From positions 1 to 64,000 of the forward strand of contig CAWAFX010000001.1 in NCBI GenBank assembly GCA_963781495.1: a stretch of DNA of 64,000 nt, read 5' to 3'. Shown piece after piece: positions 43,117 through 52,074 of this stretch (position 1 is its first letter; each line of letters starts with the position of its first letter). A model generated the notes under the pieces. The model saw only the letters and a program-made list of their open reading frames with translations. It was not told the origin of the DNA and did not search any database. The translations under genes and the position numbers were made by a program. Source of the DNA: Mayfieldus sp963781495 (lineage in GTDB: Bacteria; Actinomycetota; Thermoleophilia; Solirubrobacterales; 70-9).

Positions 43117-45105
43117 CTGCATCCCTTCGAGGTCGCGGCGCAGCTCCTTGATCTCGTCGCGGATCCGCGCCGCCTCCTCGAAGCGCAGATCCTCGGCGGC
43201 GGCCGCCATCTCCTCCTCGAGCTCGACGATGAAGCGCTCGAGGTCGTCGGCGCTCTGCACGCCCTCCGGCATCCGGGCCCGGCGGCGGCGGGCCGGTGCC
43301 CGCGACTCCATGGCGAGGAACTCGGTCATCTCGGAGATCCCCTTCTGGACCGTCGCCGGTGTGATCCCGTGCTCCTCGTTGTAGGCGGTCTGGATCGCGC
43401 GGCGGCGGTCGGTCTCGCGGATCGCGGCCCGCATCGCCTCGGTCACGCGGTCGGCGTACATCAGCACCCTGCCGTCGACGTTGCGGGCGGCGCGTCCGAT
43501 CGTCTGGATCAGGCTCGTCTCCCCGCGCAGGAAGCCCTCCTTGTCGGCGTCGAGGATCGCCACCAGCGAGACCTCGGGTAGGTCGAGCCCCTCACGCAGC
43601 AGGTTGACGCCGACGAGGACGTCGAACTCGCCCAGCCGCAGGTCGCGAATGATCTGGATCCGCTCCAGGGTGTCGACCTCGGAGTGCAGGTAGCGGACGC
43701 GGACGCTGTACTCCAGCAGGTAGGCGGTCAGGTCCTCGGCCATCTTCTTGGTCAGCGTCGTCACCAGGGTCCGCTCGTTGGCCTCGGCGCGGCGCTTGAT
43801 CTCGTTCATCAGGTCGTCGATCTGGTTGCGGGTCTCGCGCAGCTCGACGTCCGGATCGACGATCCCGGTCGGGCGGACGATCTGCTCGACGACCTTGGAG
43901 GAGTTGCTGCGCTCGAAAGGCCCCGGGGTCGCCGAGACCATCACCAGGTCGCCGATCCGGCTCAGAAACTCCTCGAAGCGAAGCGGCCGGTTGTCCATCG
44001 CGGAAGGCAGGCGGAAGCCGTGGTCGACCAGGGTCAGCTTGCGCGAGTGATCGCCCTCATACATGCCGCCGAGCTGGGGGATCGTCTGGTGCGACTCGTC
44101 GACGAAGGTGACGAAGTCATCGGGGAAGTAGTCGATCAGCGTGTGCGGTGGGCTGCCGGGCGGGCGGTCGTCGAGGATCCGCGAGTAGTTCTCGATCCCG
44201 GAGCAGAACCCGAGCTCCTTCATCATCTCCATGTCGTAGAGGGTCCGCTGGCGCAGGCGGTGCGCCTCGAGCTGCTTACCCTGCTCCTCGAGCTCTGAGG
44301 TGCGCTTGTTCAGCTCGGCGCGGATGTCGCTCACCGCGCGCTCGATCGTCTCGTCCTTGGTCACGTAGTGGGTCGCCGGCCAGACCGAGACGTGGTCGAC
44401 CACGTCGAGCACCTCGCCGGTGAGCGGATCGAAGTGGTGGATCGCCTCGATCTCCTCGCCGAAGAGCGAGATCCGGTAGGCGGACTCGGCGTAGGCGGGC
44501 TGGATCTCCATCACCTCGCCCTGGACGCGGAAGGTGCCGCGGCCCAGCGTGGTGTCGTTGCGCCCGTACTGCATCCGGATCAGCTTGCGGAAGACCTCGT
44601 CGCGATCGAGCCAGTCGCCGACCTTGAACAGCTGCATCTGCTCGTTGTAGAGCTGCGGCGAGCCGATCCCGAAGATGCAGGAGACCGAGGCGACGATGAT
44701 CACGTCGCGGCGCGCGAACAGGGAAGCCGTGGCCGCGTGGCGGAGGCGGTCGATCTCGTCGTTGACCGAGGAGTCCTTTTCGATGTAGAGGTCCTGTGCC
44801 GGGACATAGGCCTCCGGCTGGTAGTAGTCGTAGTAGCTGACGAAGTACTCGACCTTGTTGTCGGGGAAGAACTCGCGGAACTCGTTGCAGAGCTGCGCCG
44901 CCAGGGTCTTGTTATGGGCGATCACGAGCGAGGGCCGCTGGACCCGCTCGATCACCCCGGCCATCGTGAAGGTCTTGCCGGTGCCGGTGGCGCCGAGCAG
45001 GGTCTGGAAGCGGTCGCCCTCGCCGAGGCCGGCGGCGAGCTCGTCGATGGCCTGCGGCTGGTCGGCGGTGGGCGTGTAGGCGGAGTTGAGCCTGAAATCG
45101 GGCAC
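43105..45105 (-). CDS. uvrB: Excinuclease ABC subunit UvrB
   Basis: 666 residues. GATGTGKTFTMAGV Walker A, SYYDYYQPEAYVP beta-hairpin that clamps DNA, VDESHQ (DEAD box), SATPGPFE, ARNVDGRVLMYAD and a C-terminal UVR motif (EEAARIRDEIKELRRDL) that binds UvrC. GTG start. Helicase-like damage verification factor of nucleotide excision repair. I saw no LexA box before it, in contrast to uvrA. No operon with uvrA, which lies 3 kb downstream on the same strand. Confidence 0.98.
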   Translation of the reverse strand: MPDFRLNSAYTPTADQPQAIDELAAGLGEGDRFQTLLGATGTGKTFTMAGVIERVQRPSLVIAHNKTLAAQLCNEFREFFPDNKVEYFVSYYDYYQPEAYVPAQDLYIEKDSSVNDEIDRLRHAATASLFARRDVIIVASVSCIFGIGSPQLYNEQMQLFKVGDWLDRDEVFRKLIRMQYGRNDTTLGRGTFRVQGEVMEIQPAYAESAYRISLFGEEIEAIHHFDPLTGEVLDVVDHVSVWPATHYVTKDETIERAVSDIRAELNKRTSELEEQGKQLEAHRLRQRTLYDMEMMKELGFCSGIENYSRILDDRPPGSPPHTLIDYFPDDFVTFVDESHQTIPQLGGMYEGDHSRKLTLVDHGFRLPSAMDNRPLRFEEFLSRIGDLVMVSATPGPFERSNSSKVVEQIVRPTGIVDPDVELRETRNQIDDLMNEIKRRAEANERTLVTTLTKKMAEDLTAYLLEYSVRVRYLHSEVDTLERIQIIRDLRLGEFDVLVGVNLLREGLDLPEVSLVAILDADKEGFLRGETSLIQTIGRAARNVDGRVLMYADRVTEAMRAAIRETDRRRAIQTAYNEEHGITPATVQKGISEMTEFLAMESRAPARRRRARMPEGVQSADDLERFIVELEEEMAAAAEDLRFEEAARIRDEIKELRRDLEGMQAGA

Positions 45106-45126
45106 AAGGCCAATCTAGCGAGGGGC

Positions 45127-45537
45127 TTACTCGAACCCGGCGGCCTCGAAGGCCTTCGCCCGGTCGGTGAAGGTCTGCATCCGCGTGATCCGGCCGTCCT
45201 CAGAGTCGATCAGCCAGGCGGCGGGCTGGGAGTCGAGCTCGACTCCGCTGGTCCTCCCCCGGGCCCTCCAGGTGCCGAGGATCAGCACCCGCCCGTCGCC
45301 AAGGTCGTGGTACTCGCTCGAGACGATTTCGTAGGCGTCCCACTGCTGCCTGATCTCATCGATCCAGGCGCGCACCTCCTCCTCGCCCCTGTAGGTGATT
45401 CCGTCCAGCACGGCGGTGAGCGGGATCCATTCCGCCTCCGGGTGGAGGATTTCGAACAGCTCGTCGCTTCCGTCCTTGAAGGCCCGGTTGAAAGCAGGAT
45501 GCATCCGCCGAGCGATTTCCATGCTCTCCTCCGACAC
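45127..45537 (-). CDS. SnoaL-like NTF2-fold protein
   Basis: 136 residues from GTG 45537. MEIARRMHPAFNRAFKDGSDELFEILHPEAEWIP is the family start; YRGEEEVRAWIDEI, YHDLGDGRVLILGTWRARGRTSG and AWLIDSEDGRITRMQTF follow. No known catalytic residue set. A shorter start at the internal ATG (45522) is possible. Ends 21 bases before the uvrB start on the same strand, so both may be read together. Confidence 0.8.
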   Translation of the reverse strand: MSEESMEIARRMHPAFNRAFKDGSDELFEILHPEAEWIPLTAVLDGITYRGEEEVRAWIDEIRQQWDAYEIVSSEYHDLGDGRVLILGTWRARGRTSGVELDSQPAAWLIDSEDGRITRMQTFTDRAKAFEAAGFE

Positions 45538-45586
45538 GCCCCAAGTATCGCGCGGGGCGGCCCGGCAGGCCACCCCGCGGCGGGGC

Positions 45587-46990
45587 TCAGGCGGGCACGC
45601 CGGCCTTGCGGCTGGGCTGGATGTTCTGGTTGTGCTGGAAGAGGTTCTCGGGGTCGTACTTGTCCTTCAGGGCGACCAGCTTCTCGTACTTGTCCTCACC
45701 GAAGGCATCGCGGATGCGATCGCTCTCGGGAGTGAAGTTGAGGTAGACGCCGCCGCTCTTGAATGGCTGCATCGCCTCCGAGAACTGACGCACCCATCCG
45801 ATCAGCCGCTCGTCGTCGGCCGGGTCCTCCCACATCGCGATCGGATGGATCATGTAGTCCGCATCGCGGTGCGAGAAGGCGCTGTCGTCATCGCCGGCCG
45901 CCTTCACCCCCTGCCCAATCCGGAAGACGATGATCTGGTTGAAGGGCGACAGGGGCTCCCGGGCCTGCTCGACGTAGGTGTCGATCGCCTCGTCGCTGAG
46001 CTCGGTCAGGTACTCACCGCGCCAGTAGTTGCGGAAGCCGGGCTGGTTGCCGGGGTCCAGCAGGGCCTGAAATGCCGTGTAGGGCATCGGGCCGATCAGG
46101 TCCATGTCCGGCTGCATGTCCTTCAGTGGCTGGAAGGCCTTTTCTCCGTCGGCAGGGTCGCCGACGTACATCCCAGCCAGCCCGACGATCGGCTTGCCCT
46201 GAACCTCCTTCGGCACGAAGTCCTCGGGCGGCGCGGTGAGGATCACCATCGCCGTCGAGAGCTCATCCGGAGCGCTGTCGACGTAGTCGCGCCAGCCCCG
46301 GATCACCTCGGGGGCCTTCTCGACCGGCCAGGCGGCGAGGCCGGCGAAGACGGTGGGGCCGAGAGGGTGCAGCCGATACTCGAACTCGGTCACGACGCCG
46401 AAGTTGCAGCCACCCCCTTTTATCCCCCAGAAGAGGTCGGGGTTCTCGTCGGCGCTGGCGGTGATCACGTCGCCGTCGGCGGTGACCACCTCGGCCGAGA
46501 TCAGGTTGTCGCTGGTCAGGCCGTGCTTCGACGAGGTCCAGCCGTAGCCGCCACCGGTGGTGAATCCGCCGACGCCGGTGGTCGTGACCCGACCACCCGG
46601 CGTGTGCAGGTCGTGCTCCTGGGTCGCGGCGTCGAACTCGCCCCAGAGGACACCGGCGCCGGCACGCGCCGTCCGTGCCTCGGGATCGACGTCGATCTCC
46701 TTCATCGGCGAGAGGTCGATGAGGATGCCGTCGTCACAGATGCTCATCCCGGCGACGCTGTGGCCGCCAGAGCGGACCGCGACTACGAGGTCCTCGTCGC
46801 GGGCAAGCTTCAGGGCCGCGGCGACGTCGGCGGTGCTCGCGCAGCGGGCGATCACGGCAGGATGCTTGTCGATCATCCCGTTGTAGACCTTGCGGACCTT
46901 GTCGTAAGAGCGATCGCCGGGCGAGATCAGCTCGCCGTCGAAATCCCCGCGCAGAGCGGCGATTGTCTCCTGGTCGAGTCCTTGACCCAT
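45587..46990 (-). CDS. FAD-linked oxidase, berberine-bridge-enzyme-like
   Basis: 467 residues. FAD_binding_4 domain: VVAVRSGGHSVAG holds the His usually linked to FAD, GAGVLWGEFDAATQEHDL and GVGGFTTGGGYGW follow, and a BBE domain lies at the C terminus (YLNFTPESDRIRDAFGEDKYEKL). The Cys that makes the second covalent FAD bond in bicovalent members is a Val here (HTPGGRVTTTGVG), so single attachment is expected. AAGGAGG is placed six bases before ATG 46990; the upstream ATG is too close. Likely oxidises a sugar or phenolic; cytoplasmic. Confidence 0.88.
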   Translation of the reverse strand: MGQGLDQETIAALRGDFDGELISPGDRSYDKVRKVYNGMIDKHPAVIARCASTADVAAALKLARDEDLVVAVRSGGHSVAGMSICDDGILIDLSPMKEIDVDPEARTARAGAGVLWGEFDAATQEHDLHTPGGRVTTTGVGGFTTGGGYGWTSSKHGLTSDNLISAEVVTADGDVITASADENPDLFWGIKGGGCNFGVVTEFEYRLHPLGPTVFAGLAAWPVEKAPEVIRGWRDYVDSAPDELSTAMVILTAPPEDFVPKEVQGKPIVGLAGMYVGDPADGEKAFQPLKDMQPDMDLIGPMPYTAFQALLDPGNQPGFRNYWRGEYLTELSDEAIDTYVEQAREPLSPFNQIIVFRIGQGVKAAGDDDSAFSHRDADYMIHPIAMWEDPADDERLIGWVRQFSEAMQPFKSGGVYLNFTPESDRIRDAFGEDKYEKLVALKDKYDPENLFQHNQNIQPSRKAGVPA

Positions 46991-47178
46991 TTTCATCCTC
47001 CTTGACTGCAGGTTCGGTTCGCCGACCCATGGTCTCGCATCTGGGCTGACAAAGCCAGTGATTTGGCTCACGCAGAGACGGAGGCGAGAAACGCCAGGTA
47101 GCCCTAATTGTGGGGTTAAAGAAGCGGCTTCGATCGCCTAGCCTGGGACGCCTTCTCTCAGGGAGGGTGAGGTAGTCG

Positions 47179-49707
47179 TTGTCCAATCAAACACTCCGAT
47201 ACGGGCGCAGAGCGCTCGGCGTCATCTGGGTTTCCTGTCTGGCGGCTCTGGCGGCCCTCGTCCCCGGCGCCGCGGCCGCCACCCTGCCGGCCGGCTTTCA
47301 GGACAGCTCCGTGATCTCCGGCCTCACCACCCCGACCTCGGTTCGGTTTTCGCCCGACGGCCGCGTGTTCGTGGCCGAGAAGAGCGGCCTGATCAAGGTC
47401 TACAGCAGCCTCTCGGATCCGACCCCGACGACCTTCGCCGACATGCGCGCCCAGGTCTACGACTACTGGGACCATGGCCTGTTGGGGCTGGCCCTGGATC
47501 CGAACTTTCCCCAGCAGCCCTACGTCTACGCGCTCTACAGCTATGACGCTCCGATCGGCGGCACGGCGCCGGTCTGGCACGACCAGTGCCCCGACCCGCC
47601 GGGCGCCAACAGCGACGGCTGCGTCAGCAGCGGGCGCCTGGTCAGGCTGACCGCGTCCGGTGACGTCTCGGCCGGGCCGCCGCAGGTGCTGATCGAGGAC
47701 TGGTGCGCCCAGTTCACGACCCACTCGGTCGGCGACCTCGTGTTCGGACCGGACGGAGATCTTTACGTCAGCGGGGGCGACGGCGCCGGCTGGCTGGGGC
47801 CGGACTACGGCCAGGCCGGCAGCCCCCGCAACCCCTGCGGCGACCCGCCGGCCAAGGTCGGCGAGCTGCAGACGCCGCCGACAGCCGAGGGCGGCGCCCT
47901 GCGCAGCCAGGACCTGCGCACGACCGGCGACCCGACCGGGCTGGACGGCTCGATCCTGCGGGTCAACCCCGCGACCGGCGCCGCGCTGCCGACCAACCCG
48001 CTGGCGGCGAGCAGCGACGCCAACGCCCGCCGCATCGTCGCCTACGGGCTGCGAAACCCGTTCCGCTTCGCCTTCCGGCCGGGTACCGGCGAGATCTGGC
48101 TCGGAGACGTCGGCATGGACGACTGGGAAGAGATCGACCGCCTCCAGGATCCCCTCTCGGCGCCGGTCGAGAACTTCGGTTGGCCCTGTTATGAGGGCAA
48201 CGGCCACCAGCCCGGCTACGACAACGCCGACCTCAACCTCTGCGAGTCCCTCTACACACAGCCCGGAGACGTGACGGCGCCCTACTTCACCTACCCGCAC
48301 TCGGGCAAGGTGGTCGACGGCGAGAGCTGTCCGTCGGGCGGATCCTCGATCTCCGGCATGACCTTCTATCCCGGCGGCTCCTACCCGGACGCCTACGACG
48401 GGGCGCTCTTCTTCGCCGACTACTCGCGCGCCTGCATCTGGGCGATGCCGACGAACGGCGGCTCACTACCCGACCCGGACTCGCGGCTGACCTTCGACGC
48501 CGGGGCGCCGGGCCCGGTCGACCTCGAGCTCGGCCCCGGCGGCGACCTCTTCTACGCCAGCCTCAACGGCGAGGTCCATCGCATCCAGTACGTGGCGGGA
48601 AACCAGGCCCCGGCCGCCGACGCGAAGGCCGACCCGACCAGCGGCCCGGCACCGCTGAGCGTTGACTTCGACGCCCGCGGATCGAGCGATCCCGAGCACG
48701 ACCCGATCAGCTTCGCCTGGGATCTCGATGGCGACGGCCAGTTCGACGACTCCACCTCCGCCACCCCGACCAGCACCTACGCCGCCGGCACCCACACTGC
48801 CAGCGTCAAGGTCACCGATTCGCACGGAGCCTCCTCGACGGCGTCGGTCACCATCGTCTCCGGAGACTCGCCCCCGACGGCGACGATCGACGCCCCGACC
48901 GCCGCTCTGGCCTGGAAGGTCGGCGACCGGATCCAGTACACGGGCTCGGGACAGGACCAGCAGGACGGAACCCTGGCCCCCTCGCAGTTCAGCTGGACCG
49001 TCGACATCAACCACTGCCCGTCGAACTGCCACGTCCACCATCTGCAGAGCACCGACGGCTCCCGCTCGGGGGAGTTCTTCGCCCCCGACCACGAGTTTCC
49101 AACCTTCCTCACCCTGCGACTCACGGTGACCGACTCCAGCGGCCTCACCGACAGCGACGAGGTGCGCCTCGACCCCCGCACCGCGCAGCTGCGCGTCGAC
49201 AGCGGCCCCTCGGGACTGACCCTGGGGCTGGACAACCAGGTCGCCCCGGCGCCCCTGACCAAGACCGTCGTCATGGGTTCCAAGCACCTGCTCAGCGCTC
49301 CTGGCACGCAGTCGGCGAACGGCGGCTACTCGTTCCAGGGCTGGTCCGACGGAGGAGCCCAGTCGCATGAGGTCGTCATCAACGCCGACTCGACCCTCGT
49401 CGCCTCCTATGCACCGCGCTCCGCAGGCGTGCTCGGGCTTGCGTCCTTCAACACCCGGATAGGCCGGGGCCCGAAGCACAGGACCCACGACAACACACCG
49501 CGGTTTCGGTTCTTCTCGGTGCCCCGCGGCGAGGCAAGCGGCTTCTCCTGCCGGGTCGACCGCGGAAGCTGGTTCGCCTGCAGCTCGCCGCTCACCCTGC
49601 AGCGGCTCTCCCCTGGGCGGCACCTGTTCCGCGTCCGCGGCGTCGACCTCCGCGGCGGCGCCGACCCCTCTGCGGCGAAGCGGCGCTTCCGAGTCCTGCC
49701 AGGCTAG
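47179..49707 (+). CDS. Secreted PQQ-type glucose/sorbosone dehydrogenase-like protein with PKD domain
   Basis: 842 residues, TTG start. A signal peptide (ALGVIWVSCLAALAALVPGAAAA) leads to a six-bladed beta-propeller of the soluble GDH/YliI family (TTPTSVRFSPDGRVFVAEKSG, HGLLGLALDPNFP, NPFRFAFRPGTGEIWLGDVG, WPCYEGNGH). A PKD domain (APLSVDFDARGSSDPEHDPISFAWDLDGDG) follows near residue 490 and a further beta region ends in an Arg-rich segment. PQQ-dependent oxidation of sugars outside the cell is the family role, unverified. Exported and probably wall-associated. Confidence 0.85.
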   Translation: MSNQTLRYGRRALGVIWVSCLAALAALVPGAAAATLPAGFQDSSVISGLTTPTSVRFSPDGRVFVAEKSGLIKVYSSLSDPTPTTFADMRAQVYDYWDHGLLGLALDPNFPQQPYVYALYSYDAPIGGTAPVWHDQCPDPPGANSDGCVSSGRLVRLTASGDVSAGPPQVLIEDWCAQFTTHSVGDLVFGPDGDLYVSGGDGAGWLGPDYGQAGSPRNPCGDPPAKVGELQTPPTAEGGALRSQDLRTTGDPTGLDGSILRVNPATGAALPTNPLAASSDANARRIVAYGLRNPFRFAFRPGTGEIWLGDVGMDDWEEIDRLQDPLSAPVENFGWPCYEGNGHQPGYDNADLNLCESLYTQPGDVTAPYFTYPHSGKVVDGESCPSGGSSISGMTFYPGGSYPDAYDGALFFADYSRACIWAMPTNGGSLPDPDSRLTFDAGAPGPVDLELGPGGDLFYASLNGEVHRIQYVAGNQAPAADAKADPTSGPAPLSVDFDARGSSDPEHDPISFAWDLDGDGQFDDSTSATPTSTYAAGTHTASVKVTDSHGASSTASVTIVSGDSPPTATIDAPTAALAWKVGDRIQYTGSGQDQQDGTLAPSQFSWTVDINHCPSNCHVHHLQSTDGSRSGEFFAPDHEFPTFLTLRLTVTDSSGLTDSDEVRLDPRTAQLRVDSGPSGLTLGLDNQVAPAPLTKTVVMGSKHLLSAPGTQSANGGYSFQGWSDGGAQSHEVVINADSTLVASYAPRSAGVLGLASFNTRIGRGPKHRTHDNTPRFRFFSVPRGEASGFSCRVDRGSWFACSSPLTLQRLSPGRHLFRVRGVDLRGGADPSAAKRRFRVLPG

Positions 49708-49739
49708 GCGGTGAGGGGCGGCTTGGGAGAATCGCGCCC

Positions 49740-50114
49740 GTGACCCGCCCGCAGAGAGCGCTGACCGGCTTTTTCCTTCTCGCCGGGAGCATGCACTTCA
49801 TCCGCCCGCGCTCCTACGAGGCGATCATGCCCCCTTCGCTGCCACGCCACCGCGAGGCGGTGATCGTCAGCGGTGTCGCCGAGATCGCCGGCGCCCTGGC
49901 CGTGATCCCGCCACCGACCCGGCGTCTTGCTCGCTGGTGGCTGATCGGCCTGCTGGCGGCGGTCTTTCCCGCCAACATCCACATGGCGATCAATCCCGAG
50001 CAGGTGCGCGGCCTCGATCTCGAACGGATCCCGCGCTGGGCGCTTTGGGCGCGGCTGCCGCTGCAGCCGCTGATGATGCTCTGGGTCTGGCGGGCGACCT
50101 CCGAACGGCGCTAG
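49740..50114 (+). CDS. DoxX-like membrane protein
   Basis: 124 residues with four membrane helices (RALTGFFLLAGSMHFI, AVIVSGVAEIAGALAVI, WWLIGLLAAVFPANIHMAI, LWARLPLQPLMMLWVW). HFIRPRSYEAIMP resembles the DoxX/DoxD family. GTG start 32 bases after the dehydrogenase stop; both could be one transcript. Possible role in membrane quinone handling is speculative. Convergent with the next gene (four-base overlap). Confidence 0.75.
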   Translation: MTRPQRALTGFFLLAGSMHFIRPRSYEAIMPPSLPRHREAVIVSGVAEIAGALAVIPPPTRRLARWWLIGLLAAVFPANIHMAINPEQVRGLDLERIPRWALWARLPLQPLMMLWVWRATSERR

Positions 50115-50620
50115 GGAAGCAGGCCCTGCAGCTGGCCGGGAAGCAGACCCTTGGCCGTCCCGAGCAGGCCACCGAGGCCGGAGAAGAGCGGGCTGGCGTC
50201 GCGCAGCAATGCGACGACCTGATCGACCGGGGCGTTGCGCGCCAGCTCACGCAGGGCCGCGGCCTCGACCGAATTGATCGCCCCAGCCTGCTCGCCGTCG
50301 CCGATCGCCCGCTGCAGCCCCGCCCGCACCGCATCCTGTAGGCGCGGATCGGCGGCGAAGCGCTCGCGGCCGCTGCTGCTGGCGAGGGCGAGGACCAGGG
50401 TCTCGCGCGAGACGTGCAGCTTGCACGCGGTGCCGTCGAGGGCCGAGAGGGTGAACTGCTGCGCAGTGTCCTGCAGGCCGCTGGTCTGCGGCCAGGGCCG
50501 CGGCCTGCAGGGGTCGCGGGTCTGGGCCGGCGCGTAGGAGCTGCCGCCGAGCGCCAGGAAAGTGACGACCAGCGCCAGCGAGGCGACGATCGATCCGCCG
50601 ACCAGCGTCCGCCCGCTCAC
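50111..50620 (-). CDS. Exported hypothetical protein with Cys pair
   Basis: 169 residues. Basic start, hydrophobic segment (VGGSIVASLALVVTFLALGG), then an extracytoplasmic helical domain with DPCRPRPWPQTSG and GTACKLHVSRETLVLAL (two cysteines). No family recognised. Start overlaps the stop of the MFS gene upstream (GTGA), so the two are translationally coupled and may work together. Confidence 0.65.
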   Translation of the reverse strand: MSGRTLVGGSIVASLALVVTFLALGGSSYAPAQTRDPCRPRPWPQTSGLQDTAQQFTLSALDGTACKLHVSRETLVLALASSSGRERFAADPRLQDAVRAGLQRAIGDGEQAGAINSVEAAALRELARNAPVDQVVALLRDASPLFSGLGGLLGTAKGLLPGQLQGLLP

Positions 50621-52005
50621 AGCGTCAGCTCCCCGGGCCGCCGGCGCACGGCGGCGATCGGAATCAGGGCGGCAAAGGCGAAGCCGGCGGCGATCAGAAA
50701 CGAGTTGCTGAAGGCGTGGGTCGCGGCACGGTCGAGCTGATCCTGAAGCCGGTCATGGAGCTGCTCGACCGCCTGGCGGTCCTGCGGGCTGCCCGGCGGC
50801 GGCTCGAAGGCGGGGTCGATCACCGGCACCCGGCCGCGCTCCTCATGGAGCCGGTCCGCGAGCCGGGTCGCGATCTCGATCTTGACCAGGGGCGGCAACC
50901 TGGCGTCCAGCAGCGCCGCGGTCCCAGCCTGCTCGGCCGCCGAGCGCTGCTGGCGCAGGTCCGAGGTGAAGACCGGGGTCAGGACCAGCAGCCCGATGAC
51001 GACCCCCGCGTGGCGGGCGGCGATCGTCCAGCCGCCGTGAATCGCCTGCGGCGAGCGGCCCTCGAGCGCGGCCTCGGTGAGGGCGGAGAGGGTGAGCGCG
51101 AGGCCGACGCCGACCAGGGCCTGGCTGGGGACAGTCGCCACGATCAGAGCCTTCGGCAGCAGGGCCAGTCCCACCAGGCCGCCGCCGATCAGGATCGCCC
51201 CCGCCGTCGCCCGGGCCGTCGGACTCGGCACCGAGCGGGCCAGCGGCGTCGCCAGCCAGGCGGCGACCGGCATCACCGTGACCGTGGCGGCGGCGGCGAT
51301 CGGGCTCAGGCGCCAGCCCTCGATCAGCAGCAGCACGATCAGGAACAGCGCCGCGACCAATGCCGCGGCGACGAGGCCGAGGGCGAGGTTGGCAGCAAGG
51401 TGGGGCCGTCCCGGCCGCGCCGCCGCTCTGTCGCTCGCGGGCCTGCCCTTCCTCGCCGCCGTCGGCAGCAAGGGCACGATCGCCGCCGCGGTCAGGGGTA
51501 CCTGGACCAGGAAGATCGACTGCCAGGAGACCAGCTCGGTCAGCAGCCCGCCCGCGGCGGGTCCGAGCGCCGCCCCCAACGCCCCGGCCGCCGCCCAGAC
51601 GCGCGCGGCACGGCGTTCGGAGCCGAGCTCGGCGGGCAGTAGCTCCAGCGCCCCGCAGACCGCCGCCGCGCCGCCGGCAGCCTGCACGCAGCGGGCGGCC
51701 AGCAACGCCGCCAGGCTCGGGGAGAGCCCGCAGGCAAGCCCGGCGAGGCCGAAGACCGCGAGGCCGGCGACGGTCGCGCGCCCGGGACCCGCGCGCCTCG
51801 CGACCAGCGCCGCCGGAACCGCGCAGAGGGCGAGCACGAGGTTGAAGGCGACAAGCACCCAGACCACTCCCTGCACCGAGACGTCGAGCGAGCGGTAGAT
51901 CTCGGGCAGCGCCAGGACGACGATCGAGGAATCGGCGAGCACGAGGCCGACCGCAAGGCCGAGTGCGGCGAGGCGTATGCCTGGATGTGCGTTTACCGAA
52001 TTCAC
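50617..52005 (-). CDS. MFS multidrug-type transporter
   Basis: 462 residues with about 14 membrane helices: VGLVLADSSIVVLALPEI (motif D1 of DHA2 exporters), LVARRAGPGRATVAGL, GAALGPAAGGLLTELVSWQSIFLVQVP (motif C). Helix-rich middle loop with GKKGRPASDRA-like basic region. Drug/H+ antiport is the family function; substrate unknown. A Gln/Arg-rich cytosolic stretch (DRLHDQLDRAATH) precedes the last helix. Coupled to the exported protein gene. Confidence 0.88.
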   Translation of the reverse strand: MNSVNAHPGIRLAALGLAVGLVLADSSIVVLALPEIYRSLDVSVQGVVWVLVAFNLVLALCAVPAALVARRAGPGRATVAGLAVFGLAGLACGLSPSLAALLAARCVQAAGGAAAVCGALELLPAELGSERRAARVWAAAGALGAALGPAAGGLLTELVSWQSIFLVQVPLTAAAIVPLLPTAARKGRPASDRAAARPGRPHLAANLALGLVAAALVAALFLIVLLLIEGWRLSPIAAAATVTVMPVAAWLATPLARSVPSPTARATAGAILIGGGLVGLALLPKALIVATVPSQALVGVGLALTLSALTEAALEGRSPQAIHGGWTIAARHAGVVIGLLVLTPVFTSDLRQQRSAAEQAGTAALLDARLPPLVKIEIATRLADRLHEERGRVPVIDPAFEPPPGSPQDRQAVEQLHDRLQDQLDRAATHAFSNSFLIAAGFAFAALIPIAAVRRRPGELTL

Positions 52006-52074
52006 AGTACGTCCTGCTCAAGCCTTCGCCCCAGCGGCCGAAGTATCTGACAGTCGCCCGGGGCGACGCTTCCG

